Source: Platynereis dumerilii (taxonomy: Eukaryota > Annelida > Polychaeta > Phyllodocida > Nereididae). Taken from it: a DNA stretch of 64,000 nt. The stretch's first letter is position 1; every line of letters starts with the position of its first letter. The notes beneath the pieces are model-generated. The model searched no databases, had not been told where the DNA came from, and saw only the letters and a program-made list of their open reading frames with translations. This document shows positions 46,101 to 54,900 of this stretch, piece by piece. The position numbers and the translations under genes are program-made. The stretch is from NCBI GenBank assembly GCA_026936325.1, contig JAPTHN010000003.1, forward strand, positions 81,953,006 through 82,017,005, read 5' to 3'.

Positions 46101-46810
46101 ATTGTAGAGTGAAACAAGTTTTGACAGGTATTCCGACGATTTTTCCTGTTGCATTTTCTGTGACAACAGCTTGCTGATATCCATTTTGTATTTTACCAGA
46201 TTGATATCATGTGTCTTTCTGAAAGATATTTTCTTTTGCACACACTTTCCCTTGCTAATCGCCACATTGAAAAGGACACAGCTGTGGTCCGAGAGCAGGT
46301 CACTGACAGCACAATCTTTCAAATTTGAATTTTTTTGTGTAATGACCAAATCCAGCGTGTTCCCATCTTTGTGAGTCGGAGAAGACACATGCTGTTCAAG
46401 ACCATACATGTCAAGGATGCTATTAAACTGCCTCACTTTAGCATCATCAGGTTTATTCATGTGGAAGTTGAAATCACCAGTTGCAATAATTTCATTGTGA
46501 TTTGCATGGTAATGAGCTAAGAATTGTGTAAATTCTGTGAAAAACTCCGATAACTTGTATTTATTCTTGTTTGAGGGTTCAGGCCGGTACACAAGAAGAA
46601 CTGTTATAGTTTTTCCACTCAAATGTATTTGAATTTCCATATGTTCAAAAGTTTTGGTTTTCATGCTATTGATTTTTGTCGCTTTCATGCCTGACTTTAA
46701 AATGCAACCTACACCACCCCCAAGTCTCCCTTCACGAGGTGTGCCAATGTAGAAAAATTCTCTGTTTCTTTATATAGGGCCTATGTTTATAAGAATAAAG
46801 ATTAATAAAA

Positions 46811-46901
<91 letters not shown>

Positions 46902-46930
46902 CAGTAGATAGATAGATAGATAGATAGATA

Positions 46931-46970
<40 letters not shown>

Positions 46971-48322
46971 TAAAAATAAAAAGAAGATGATTTTAATGTC
47001 CATGTAACATAGTTTCTTACTTTAGTGAATATTTCTAGCCCTGTTCCAAATATCGGGTATGGTTTTGGCCCTGGGATGCCTTGCTCTTTGAATCTGCCAT
47101 GATTCGAGGTTGTCAATCTGAAAAGAAACAACCCATGCAGTTGTGAATACTTCGCAAACATGAATACATTTATTTACACGAGGGATTGAATCTACCTAAG
47201 ATTGCAAAATTATCTAAATATAACTATTGTCATATCACAATAAGTTTATAGTTTCAATTACTTGTGATTTTTTACACTCTGACAGAATTTTATTTTCAAC
47301 ATTCTACAGTGAATATAATATAAGTTGTGTGACAGGGCGCAAGGAGCATGGAGAAGAATGGAATTGAAGAATGGAATTGATGATACATTTCTAGGAAAAT
47401 TTTAGAAATTGAAGTTATATCTCTAGAGGTATTTATAAACAATTGAACATTATGTCATAGCCTAATCTGAGCTGCAGCACATTTCCATGTAAACACATAT
47501 AAAAACCGGACCATTTTTTGTGTCCCTACTGACACTACTGACGTCAGCCTGGATGTTTATTCTTGGTCTTTCTGACGTCAGGAAGGGTACAAAATCGACT
47601 TCATAATGACGGTCAGTAGAGCTAACTTTTTTGCACAATGCTGACCAATAAATATGCATTTATTCTCAGCCTTGTTGATGTTAGGAAGGGTACCAAATCA
47701 GCAAAAATTAACTACAAGTTGATTTCTTTACTGATGGTCAATTAGATAGTGAAACTGATTAGTTACAGACATCAGTATTTGGGCAATATTAAAGCCCTAC
47801 TAACATCAGTGCAACTGGCTGACAGGATGATTGATCACCTGTTGATTATGAAAACTGGCTGACAGTCAGTAGGTCAATGAAAATTATATGTTACAGACGT
47901 CAGGAGGACCAAAGGTTGATGGGCATACTGACAGTCAGTAAGACATTGAAATTTACCGGTTACTGACGTAAACAAATGGCCACAATTGTCAGGATGACCT
48001 AAATTTGGTGTCTCTACTGACGGTCAGTAAGACCATCAAAATGATAAGCTACAGACGTCAGTTAAAGGGCAAAAATTAGTCCTATCTGACGTCAGCACTG
48101 TCAGTAGTACCCTATTTTCAGTGCCGGTTTTTGCTCTGTAAACATGCACACAACCCTATAAAAAAAACCCAAGTGGAATCCATGATTGTTGTAATAATTA
48201 TATTATAATAAATATAATATAACATTATAAATAATAAGTTGCACTTACATGTAAAGTAACACAGCAAGAACGATGACAACCAGAAACCAATCAGCAACTT
48301 GGATGATGCCAAAAATATTCAT
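31113..48322 (-). CDS. CYP-2: CYP3-clan cytochrome P450, 14 exons
   Basis: Paralog of CYP-1, 514 aa, expected ER monooxygenase. Exons, 5' to 3' on -: 48249-48322, 47021-47117, 41789-41841, 41608-41704, 35600-35716, 35036-35127, 34340-34488, 33949-34031, 33211-33367, 32637-32797, 32127-32215, 31757-31894, 31280-31442, 31113-31187. Every exon has the length of its CYP-1 counterpart. Seen: membrane anchor (MNIFGIIQVADWFLVVIVLA), hinge GIPGPKPYPIFG, FSGCYTMDVIGATSFGIEV, I-helix AGFDTT, ExxR (ETLR), PERF, heme loop FGYGPRNCIGMR. No disabling change seen. The gene is long because intron 2 holds an L2-like LINE and intron 4 holds a second LINE plus a palindromic repeat, all transcribed with the gene. 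The I-helix Phe in place of Tyr, and VLETLR for ISETLR, are the motif differences from CYP-1. Confidence 0.95.
32923..33088. mobile_element. hAT-like MITE, 166 bp, in CYP-2 intron 9
   Basis: CAGAGGCGGATCCAG and CTGTATCTGCCACTG are inverted termini, with poly-G and poly-C stretches inside. Flanks share AAATG immediately on both sides (5 bp), shorter than the usual 8 bp of hAT. Confidence 0.65.
34560..34755 (-). mobile_element. tRNA-derived SINE
   Basis: On the minus strand an A box TAGCGCAGTGG (34733-34743) and a B box GGTTCGAATT (34691-34700) give a tRNA-like head. The body (to about 34566) contains gcctaccaaatgcataaat and is shared with about 30385-30490. Located in CYP-2 intron 6. Confidence 0.65.
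36008..39950 (-). mobile_element. Non-LTR retrotransposon (CR1/Jockey-like group), broken, in CYP-2 intron 4
   Basis: Same orientation as CYP-2. Seen in order on -: N-terminal PHD-like zinc finger (39874 to about 39715, CSRCN..., KCCLCKCKFHIQC, WICTDCSDE); APE-type endonuclease (HINIRSI, SETWL, GVLYRPP, GDYNINLL; about 39430-38800); linker; reverse transcriptase (NYRPISILPSLSKLFE, DYSKAFDTVNH, CGVPQGSILGPILFLLYIND); C-terminal region to the stop at 36186. The 3' end has AATAAAG and then (AACTTG)n at 36008-36030. Two frameshifts are evident, near 38810 and near 37360. The catalytic FADD box reads FADN, so it is dead by two criteria. A 401-bp hAT MITE splits the linker (37884-38284). Clade assignment is tentative. 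Confidence 0.85.
37884..38284. mobile_element. hAT MITE nested in the LINE, 401 bp
   Basis: Ends CAGTGGTCGAAATA / TATTTCGACCACTG are inverted repeats, flanked by TCGAGAAG at 37876-37883 and 38285-38292, an exact 8-bp duplication. Reading the LINE across the empty site gives a continuous frame (SHHTPSHF-SIDDKIV), which proves insertion after the LINE. No transposase. Confidence 0.92.
40133..40936. repeat. Tandem pair of palindromic CRE-rich repeats
   Basis: Unit 1 (40133-40500) and unit 2 (40501-40936) are highly similar: tataacaaaacaacccaagt at both starts, ccaaccaggtgataat at both ends. Unit 2 has a dyad spanning about 40501-40670 with a near-perfect hairpin at 40548-40612 (apex CGAGCCC-GCA-GGGCGAG). 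Unit 1 lacks this core by about 68 bp. TGACGTCA occurs three times in unit 1 (40289, 40317, 40357) and twice in unit 2 (40725, 40753). In CYP-2 intron 4. Confidence 0.85.
42660..42880. mobile_element. Degraded copy of the TAGGGGGAACC MITE
   Basis: Matches 57880-58086 in direct orientation (cagtcatgatcacgactc, attggtgatattc, caaaattagtagacgttaaa). The right terminus is GTCCCAATGTGCCCCGGTTC...CTA; the left terminus is eroded. In CYP-2 intron 2. Confidence 0.7.
43068..43768. mobile_element. TAGGG-ended element with repeated GGGGCACATTGGACC motif
   Basis: Left TAAGCGGACCCGGGGCACAT and right inverse TAGGGAAGACCGGGGCACGC are terminal inverted repeats, with TA at both edges. The motif GGTCCAACRTGCCCC recurs at 43366, 43390, about 43727 and 43743. 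Non-coding, about 700 bp, in CYP-2 intron 2. Same termini as 42660-42880 and 57854-58086 but a different interior. Confidence 0.65.
43972..46765 (-). mobile_element. L2-like LINE, 5'-truncated, long open ORF2
   Basis: On - an open frame (start codon at 46688, frame open to about 46760, stop at 44058) of 876 aa from the first Met. Seen: C-terminal two-thirds of the APE endonuclease (GRLGGGVGC upstream of the Met, VLLVYRPE, ATGDFNFHMN); reverse transcriptase (NRPVSNLSFLGKIIE, LLDLSAAFDTIDH, FGVPQGSKLGPVLFNSYI, KYADDQQL); and an L2-type tail (LHWLPIPARIQFKL, DRAFSFAAPKLWNKLP). The YADD box is intact and there is no frameshift. The 3' end has the gcgctatataaat signature followed by (TTA)n at 43974-44000. 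The 5' end stops within the endonuclease, so the copy cannot be self-sufficient. In CYP-2 intron 2, sense orientation. Confidence 0.92.
46811..46971 (+). repeat. (TAGA)n then (TTGA)n microsatellite
   Basis: About 120 bp of TAGA repeats with one interruption near 46901-46908, then about 40 bp of GATT repeats, immediately beyond the 5' end of the L2-like LINE and 50 bp from CYP-2 exon 2. Confidence 0.97.
47486..48146. mobile_element. 661-bp inverted-repeat element with TGACGTCAG / ACTGACGGTCAGTA motifs
   Basis: The left end (CATGTAAACACATATAAAAA, CCGG, ACTGACAC, TGACGTCAG) is mirrored at the right (CTGACGTCAG, CTGTCAGTAG, CCGGTTTTTGC, TTTACATG-like), about 60 bp of imperfect inverted repeat. 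Inside, ACTGACRGTCAGTA and TTACAGACGTCAG recur about every 70-130 bp (47763, 47891, 47960, 48050). Non-coding, in CYP-2 intron 1. Confidence 0.6.
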
Positions 48323-48374
48323 TTTCACTTAGACTGATCAATTGGATATATGTGATCCTCCGTGTTTTTGTCAG

Positions 48375-48380
48375 TTATAT
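48375..48380 (-). promoter_or_regulatory. Possible TATA element of CYP-2
   Basis: ATATAA on -, 53 bp upstream of the CYP-2 ATG, weaker than the TATA boxes of CYP-1 and CYP-3 but at a similar position. Confidence 0.35.
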
Positions 48381-48405
48381 GGCCTATCCAGCACATCAGC
48401 TGAGA

Positions 48406-48434
48406 CAGCATGGCCACTATATTTAGTTATGACC
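48406..48434 (-). promoter_or_regulatory. CYP-2 conserved upstream block
   Basis: On -: GGTCATAACTAAATATAGTG then GCCATGCTG. Aligns with the blocks at 16687-16729 and 63700-63739. The downstream AGGTCA half-site of the other two is not conserved here. Confidence 0.5.
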
Positions 48435-49339
48435 AATTTCAGTGTTTGAATGAGTCAGTCTTGAATTCTGTTTTGCACCATGCAGCGCTCCAGTAAGCAG
48501 CCAAACAAAAACTAGGTCATAGTGGCCACAATTACATGCTGTTAAGATTTTTGGGGTCACTAACCATTTTCAACCTCCTGTACAGAGAGAGAACTGAGAG
48601 AACTGTTGGCTCATTTTTGGGTTCATGTATATTATAATGCTAAAACCCTGCTGGATTAAACTGGTGGATTTAAGTTACTGATTGTCTCTGCTGCAGTGGA
48701 GATGACCTGTATTAATTTCAAAACTTAAAGGGCCACAGTCATCAATATGACACTTTTGCTCATTTTTTATTGTATGAAAGAATGGGCTATTGCAAGTGCA
48801 TCCTGTCAACATTGAAAAAATAGGTTTTAACTATGGATCAGGAAAAATATATGAAATTGGGATTTGGACAATATTTTGTGTCCCTACAGTATGTTCAGCC
48901 AACTGATGAGTGACGTAGGGTAGGGTGGACCTCCCCCTCTCCTCCAATTAAATGAATAAATTTGAGAAACACGCTTCTGCAATTTTGACCACCTAACATT
49001 CCTGTGATAAACAACAAGTAATTATCAGATGCATTGTTTGATATAATATTAGCTGTGATCTGACAACACTCAGGTGAAGCTTTTATTTGTGAAAATGACG
49101 ATAACTGCTAAAAGCAAACAGAAAATAACAGTTTACAAGTTCCGATCATTCAACCATGCACTATATCTGATTGGTTGATTTTCTGAAGGTTGTGAAAGTG
49201 GGCAGGGACTGATTTGGACCACAATTTGCAAGACCAGGCCGCACAATTAAAATTATATGTATATAATATAATAATAGTGAAGCAACCTCCAACCCCTTCC
49301 CCCATGCAGCTATCATGTAAAAAAATACATCATGTACAT

Positions 49340-49432
49340 GTCTATCTACCAATCTACCTACCTACCTACTACCTACCTACTTACCTACTTACCTACTTAC
49401 CTACCTACCTACCTACCTACCTACCTACCTAC

Positions 49433-49466
<34 letters not shown>

Positions 49467-49507
49467 CTAGCTGTCTATCTTTCTGTCTATGTGTCTATCT
49501 GTCTATA
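49340..49507 (+). repeat. (CTAC)n(CTAT)n microsatellite
   Basis: Imperfect CTAC/CTTAC repeats grading into CTAT and then CTGT words. It makes a spurious Tyr/Leu/Pro/Thr-rich frame. Confidence 0.97.
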
Positions 49508-51369
49508 ATTATTGATCAACTGATCTAGCTATCTCAGCTTTATAATATACCCAAGTAACATTTAGGAGGTCACAACCAATATGAAAAGTTTACACTTAGA
49601 CAGATTGTAAAGATTGACAAAATTTTATACATGTTACATCTAAAATTATATTAGTTGCTGCCATCACAATATGCGGTCTGGACTTGGCAAATATGGACAA
49701 ATTAACCAATGTCAAATGAAGTCAAAAGAACCAACCAATAAGCACACCACATTAATATTTAATTTTATTATGATTGACAGCTGGCACTTGTCACAAGCAT
49801 TTGCAAGATTTTTCACAGTTTCAGTTTGTCTCAAATTAATATTGTCACCTTTTTAAGCTTCACCTCTTTGTTCCTAAAACATTTCACAGCTAGTTCTAAT
49901 AGTTCTTTCTTGCTTCAAGAGGTCATAACAAGTCATTTATTTGTTTATTCATTACCCAGTCCTATGTGACTTGGTCAGTTTCTTCCAACAGGAGTCGCTT
50001 TTTGTTGTGCCAAAATGCTGGCCAAAATCAGTAACTTCAATCATTTTTTTTCATGGGTTTATTTTGGGATAAATTCAAAAGAATCACTGTGATGTTTCTG
50101 TAAATAGTACATTTGAAGCTCTCAACTAATAAAAAAATTGGATTACGGTGTGCCTTTAAGCTTACTATAAATAATAATAAATAATAAATAACAATCAATG
50201 AAACTATACTTTTGCAATGTTGTGTTATAGTTAAAGTGAAATCTTTAAGATGCATAATAAATCATCATAATTAGCATGAATTGTCTTTATAACAATTGAG
50301 TTGTATTTTCACTATTGTTTGACCTTACAAAGAAACAGCTTATAATTATAACGTTTTATCGAGAGAAATGTCATAGTTTTGAATCAGAATCCTATAAATT
50401 AAAAGAAGAGACTGAAGGAAACAGTTGACAAAAATGGGTTCAAATTGGGGTTGTCATGCAAACCTTAGTCAATGCTAGGTTCAATTATTGCTCACAGTAT
50501 ATTTTCTGTGAAAAAAAAAAAAAAAGATGATTTAAATGCCGCAGGCATCTGCTCAGATTGCACTCCATGCACTAATTAGGAAGCATGGAAAATGCCAGAA
50601 ACAGTATATTTAAAGTTTGAATAGTTAAACAAATTCCATGTTCTTATATTGTCAGACCAATGATCTTGTTTTGCTTCTACGAAAATCAAAATCCCTGAGT
50701 CCTGTTTTGATTGAAGTTGCTCAGTTTGACAGGTGCTATCTATTGCACTGAGGCTAATGCATGGTAAATTTACCACTCTTGGCCACAATTTTCTGAACTG
50801 CTGAAAAATCAGTATGGTAGCTGGTTTCGGAAGTTCTTCAAATAATGTTGCACTGCCCCTGACTGACATTCATGACATCCCAGACTTTTGGTTGCCCTAT
50901 GAGCAGACTTCAAGTCAAGCTCTGTGCCAGAAAAGTGCTGCAGTATGAGATCGCCTCACTCACCAGCATATTTAACTTGACGTGTCATCGCCTTCCCCAG
51001 CCTACAGCAGAGAAGCTTGTCAGTTTGGTAGTGCCCCACAATTTATGCAATAACCAAGCCACCCGATTATTTCATTGTTTCACAGACCGAGTCAAGCATC
51101 CACGAACTGTACATCAAGCATTTGTAGGATGCAACAGAGTGACACAGGGTGCTTCAAGGGGTGAAGCATCCTGCATCAATCTGATGCACCCTACAAATGT
51201 GTGATTCACCCCTTGCTCTGGTGTGATGCACCTCACTGGTGCTGGTGCACCTTGTCACCTCTGTTGGACCCCTCAAGTTCTCACATCCACCCTGTAGGTG
51301 TTTCACTCCGCCCTGTGCACATTTTTTTCTTACAGTATGGGAACAGTCTTGAGTAGCTTGCCAAACATC

Positions 51370-51610
51370 CAAATTGCATTGTCATGTTAAATCTCCTTTC
51401 AAAGTTTTCAAAATCCGTCTCCGTCGTTTCCAGCACATTACCACTGACCTATCAACGTTATATTTATCTCTTCACCATTGTGGATAGGTTAACCAGGTGG
51501 CCAGAAGCTTTTCCATTGAAAGGCATATCCACATTAACCTGTGCCCAAGCCTTGATTACTCATTGGATTTCCCATTTTGGTATTCCAACAGGAGGTGGTG
51601 CATATGACTT
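51370..51610 (+). mobile_element. Ty3/Gypsy LTR retrotransposon fossil, integrase fragment
   Basis: A stretch encoding YLFTIVDRLTRWPEAFPLKG and then CAQALITHWISHFGIP is the signature of the integrase catalytic core of Ty3/Gypsy elements. Only this fragment is recognisable; no LTRs, gag or reverse transcriptase were found around it. A broken, old remnant. Confidence 0.85.
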
Positions 51611-51619
51611 GGCATTTGC

Positions 51620-51650
51620 TGATCAACTAACCTGCCTCTCCCCAATTTAG
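51620..51650. repeat. Solo terminus of the ggcaggttagttgat family
   Basis: GATCAACTAACCTGCCTCTC followed by CCCAATTTA is the inverse of the left end of the element at 54716-55655. It lies next to the Gypsy fossil. Confidence 0.5.
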
Positions 51651-51927
51651 CTTAATTCTTTTTCCTTTTCGAGTTTTAAATATATTTCTTTTCTGAAATT
51701 GGTAATTGCAGTTTTCATGAAATTCTGTTTTTTCATTCAAGGCCAATCAGAAAAATCAAATTTAAACAGTTCAGACATGCAACATTTTTTTATTTGTTAG
51801 AAAAATTCATATTCCACCAAATCATTATAAATTAATATACAGTGTGGCAAGTAATGCAAAATTTAATATGATTTGTAAAAGTAAACAAAACATGTAAGTA
51901 TTAGATACATAAAAGGGAATGTTTCTG

Positions 51928-51933
51928 TTTATT
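51928..51933 (-). terminator. Polyadenylation signal, CYP-3
   Basis: AATAAA on -, 38 nt after the stop codon. A second candidate lies at 51789-51794. Confidence 0.6.
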
Positions 51934-51970
51934 CATGGGAAAATACATGACAACAACTTCAATGAGATTC

Positions 51971-54900
51971 CTATTCACTCCTTGGCACAGCGCTGATCCA
52001 AATTCCTTCCTTCACCCTGTAGCCGATCTTGTCAAATTGCAGTGGGACCTGAAAATGTATATGCATTTAGCATTTGGTGGTTTACATAAAGACATTAATT
52101 GTTCGTCGTGTCAGCTATGGTGGACTTTTTTTTTTTCAGTTATAGTTACTGTTTTGATTTATGATATTTTTTTTTTTCATTATCTTTTTTGCAGACTGTA
52201 GCAGAAATGTCTTGCATAGTAGGCATTCCAGACACCTCCAGAGAGAAAATATCAGGCTTTACAGTTTTTCTACATTTACCCCATTCCAAAATGATCCCAA
52301 GCTTGGCCCAAGCAGGCCAAGCTAGGGGTATATTTTTTGTAGGGACCATCTCAGATCTATGTTACAAGCTCCAAATGATGAAAGACTTAACATTGAAGGT
52401 CCCTAACTAAAGGGACAAAAATACCCAGCCAAGTGCAATTTGTCATCAGTTATTGTGTACTGCAGTGGTGGAGCTTCTAAGTTTCTGGAGGGGGCCACAG
52501 GCAAGTTGGAATTGCAGAGATACTTTCCCTATAGCAGGAGTACCCTCCTAATTGACCTCCAATATTAGGAGGATACTCATGCCACAGAGGAGGTATCTGT
52601 GAGTACAATTTACAAATCAAGTCTATGTTGCACCCTCTTGATACACAGTAGCTACACCAGAGAGGCAGCAGCCACTCAACCATGACAATTGGGTCAACTG
52701 GTCATGGTTGGATGATTGGGGACCATCTCCAAAGCACACCTGGAGCATATCCCATAGATAGAGATTTCCTTCAGGAAATTGGTCAAATATATATATAAAG
52801 TTTATGAAGATTTGAGATCATATAATATAGAAGTGTACAAACACACTGTATGAAAAGTTTGAAAACATTAGATATTTAACTTCTCACTACTGCTATGATG
52901 TTCACAAGCTTATGAAAAGTGTAATAATCCTAATAAGCAAGCAAGAATTAGTTTGTTGTTATAGAATTTTTTTTTTATGACAAAAAATAATTATAACAAC
53001 TATAATTAGGCATGTCCAATCATGAGGCAACATGCAGTAGATTTGTCAAATCACAGTAGGTCCATTGGAGGTATAGATGTGACTACACATACATAGGAAA
53101 TCAATTGAATATTTGGAAAATAAAATATGTGTTTGAAGAAACCTCATATTTCACACAAAGGTCCCTACAATTCTTTTTTTAAAAAGAATTTCTTGTTATG
53201 TTAACCAATGGAAATTCACCAAGTTTCCTTCTCTTCAATAATTTAGATGAAGGCAAATTAAGACTGAAACTAAAAGTTTACAGTGTAATATGTGACTTAC
53301 TTTGGTTTTCTCGCAAATGACCAGCTTTTGTTTTTTCAAGACCTGAGCGACGGCCACTTTGGCTTCAAGGAGAGCCATTCGCATTCCAATGCAGTTCCTT
53401 GGGCCGTATCCAAAGGGCATCCAGTCAAAAGGACCTCGCTTCTTCTTGGCTTCAGGAGTAAACCTGTGATAAATGGTATTGAACTATAATTATAAGAAGA
53501 AAATGTAACTGAATTCAGTTCAATGGAAATCATTGACGACTACTAGCAGCTAATTATAAGTACTTGTCGTTTGTTGACTGTAATGATAATGCATGCACAA
53601 TGTGAATTTACAGCCACGGAAAAATGATCTATTACCAAAGTGCACCCAAATTCTCTTTCTGAGGTTACATCACTACATACTCCCTATGATTTGATATTAT
53701 CAGCATACGTCAGTAAATGAGTCACACTAGTCACCAGTAATCTCGCACGTTTTCCAATGACGAACTTGACCAAAAATTATTTTCAGCATAAAAAATATGC
53801 CGTGCCATCGCTCAAACAGACTGTAATCACTTATTGTCCCGTTGCTGTGAAAACATGGCATCATGTGTACAAGTCAGTGTTTACCTCTCTGGATCGAAAA
53901 CTTCAGGTTTGGGCCATCGATTCTCATCATAATGTATCGCTACTGTTGGTACTACGACGAATTCTCCCTTCCTGAACTGCACTCCCTCAATTGTAATGTC
54001 TCTTTGACTAACTCGGTCAAACCTGATAAAAAAGTTGATAAAAGATCAGCAAATATAATTGGCTGCTTTCAAGCAACTACACAAAAAGTCATTCTTTGAT
54101 TAGCATATTATGGCAACTTTAGGCTATTTTCTTACAGTGGTGCTGGAGGATATACCCGCAAGGTCTCCGAGATGCACATATCTAAATAGGGCATCTTGGT
54201 GATGTCATTGTAGTCAAGGTTATCCTGAAGAAAATAAGAAGTATTAATTAAATTTAAAATTTGATGGAGTACATTGAGAAGGACACAGTAGCAGATTGCA
54301 GTATATTCATATTTTCCATAGAGAGCCAATAACGCTTTTACACACAAACTCATGGTTTAAATTCATTAAGGCAAAAGGGAGTCAGACTTTGGAACAGCTT
54401 AGCACCACACTGCCAAAATGCCAAAAATACTACTGGTTTTAAAACTTTCATTAACTCTTATATCAAATGATCTTAATGCCAGTGTAGTTTTTACTTTGTA
54501 CATTATACTGTGTTTTTAACTGCCTATTTTTTTACATTTTTCTTTTAATTTTCTCTAATTCATTCACTCTACATTGTTGTTTTATGTCGGTAAAAAAAAA
54601 AACCTTGCGGAAACATGCTTCTTTTGCAAATCCAACTTTAAATAAATATTACTTAGTTACTTAAAATAGGGTGGTCCAAATTTGTATGGGAAAAATCAAA
54701 TCCCTTAAAATCCTCAAGCAGGGGAGAGGCAGGTTAGTTGAGATGTTTTCAGTAAAGCTTGTCTCCAAAATAAACGGATGATGATATTGAAATGACGAAT
54801 AGCCATGTGCATGGGGAAATACGTTGTTCAAACATATGGAGAAACTGACTTTCTCTGTTGGATAGTTTTTACCCCAGATGGTGTCAAACGAAGTCATATG

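Larger units (their letters stand above)
48435..51780. other. Gene-free region between CYP-2 and CYP-3
   Basis: No gene recognised. Contents: a CTAC/CTAT microsatellite (about 49340-49507), a poly-A run (about 50511), a broken Ty3/Gypsy integrase remnant (about 51370-51610) and a solo terminus related to the element at 54716-55655 (about 51620-51650). Between about 51100 and 51310 ATGCACC-like words recur. 48600-49300 and 49600-50500 look like plain AT-rich DNA. Confidence 0.65.

Noticed and set aside
46770-47003. Tyr/Leu/Ser/Ile-rich minus-strand frame
   Set aside because: Translation of the TAGA/TTGA microsatellite.
49214-49528. 104-aa Tyr/Leu/Pro/Thr-rich frame
   Set aside because: Translation of the CTAC/CTAT microsatellite.
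50872-51204. 110-aa plus-strand frame upstream of the Gypsy integrase fragment
   Set aside because: No recognisable motif, not demonstrably part of the Gypsy remnant and no splice support.
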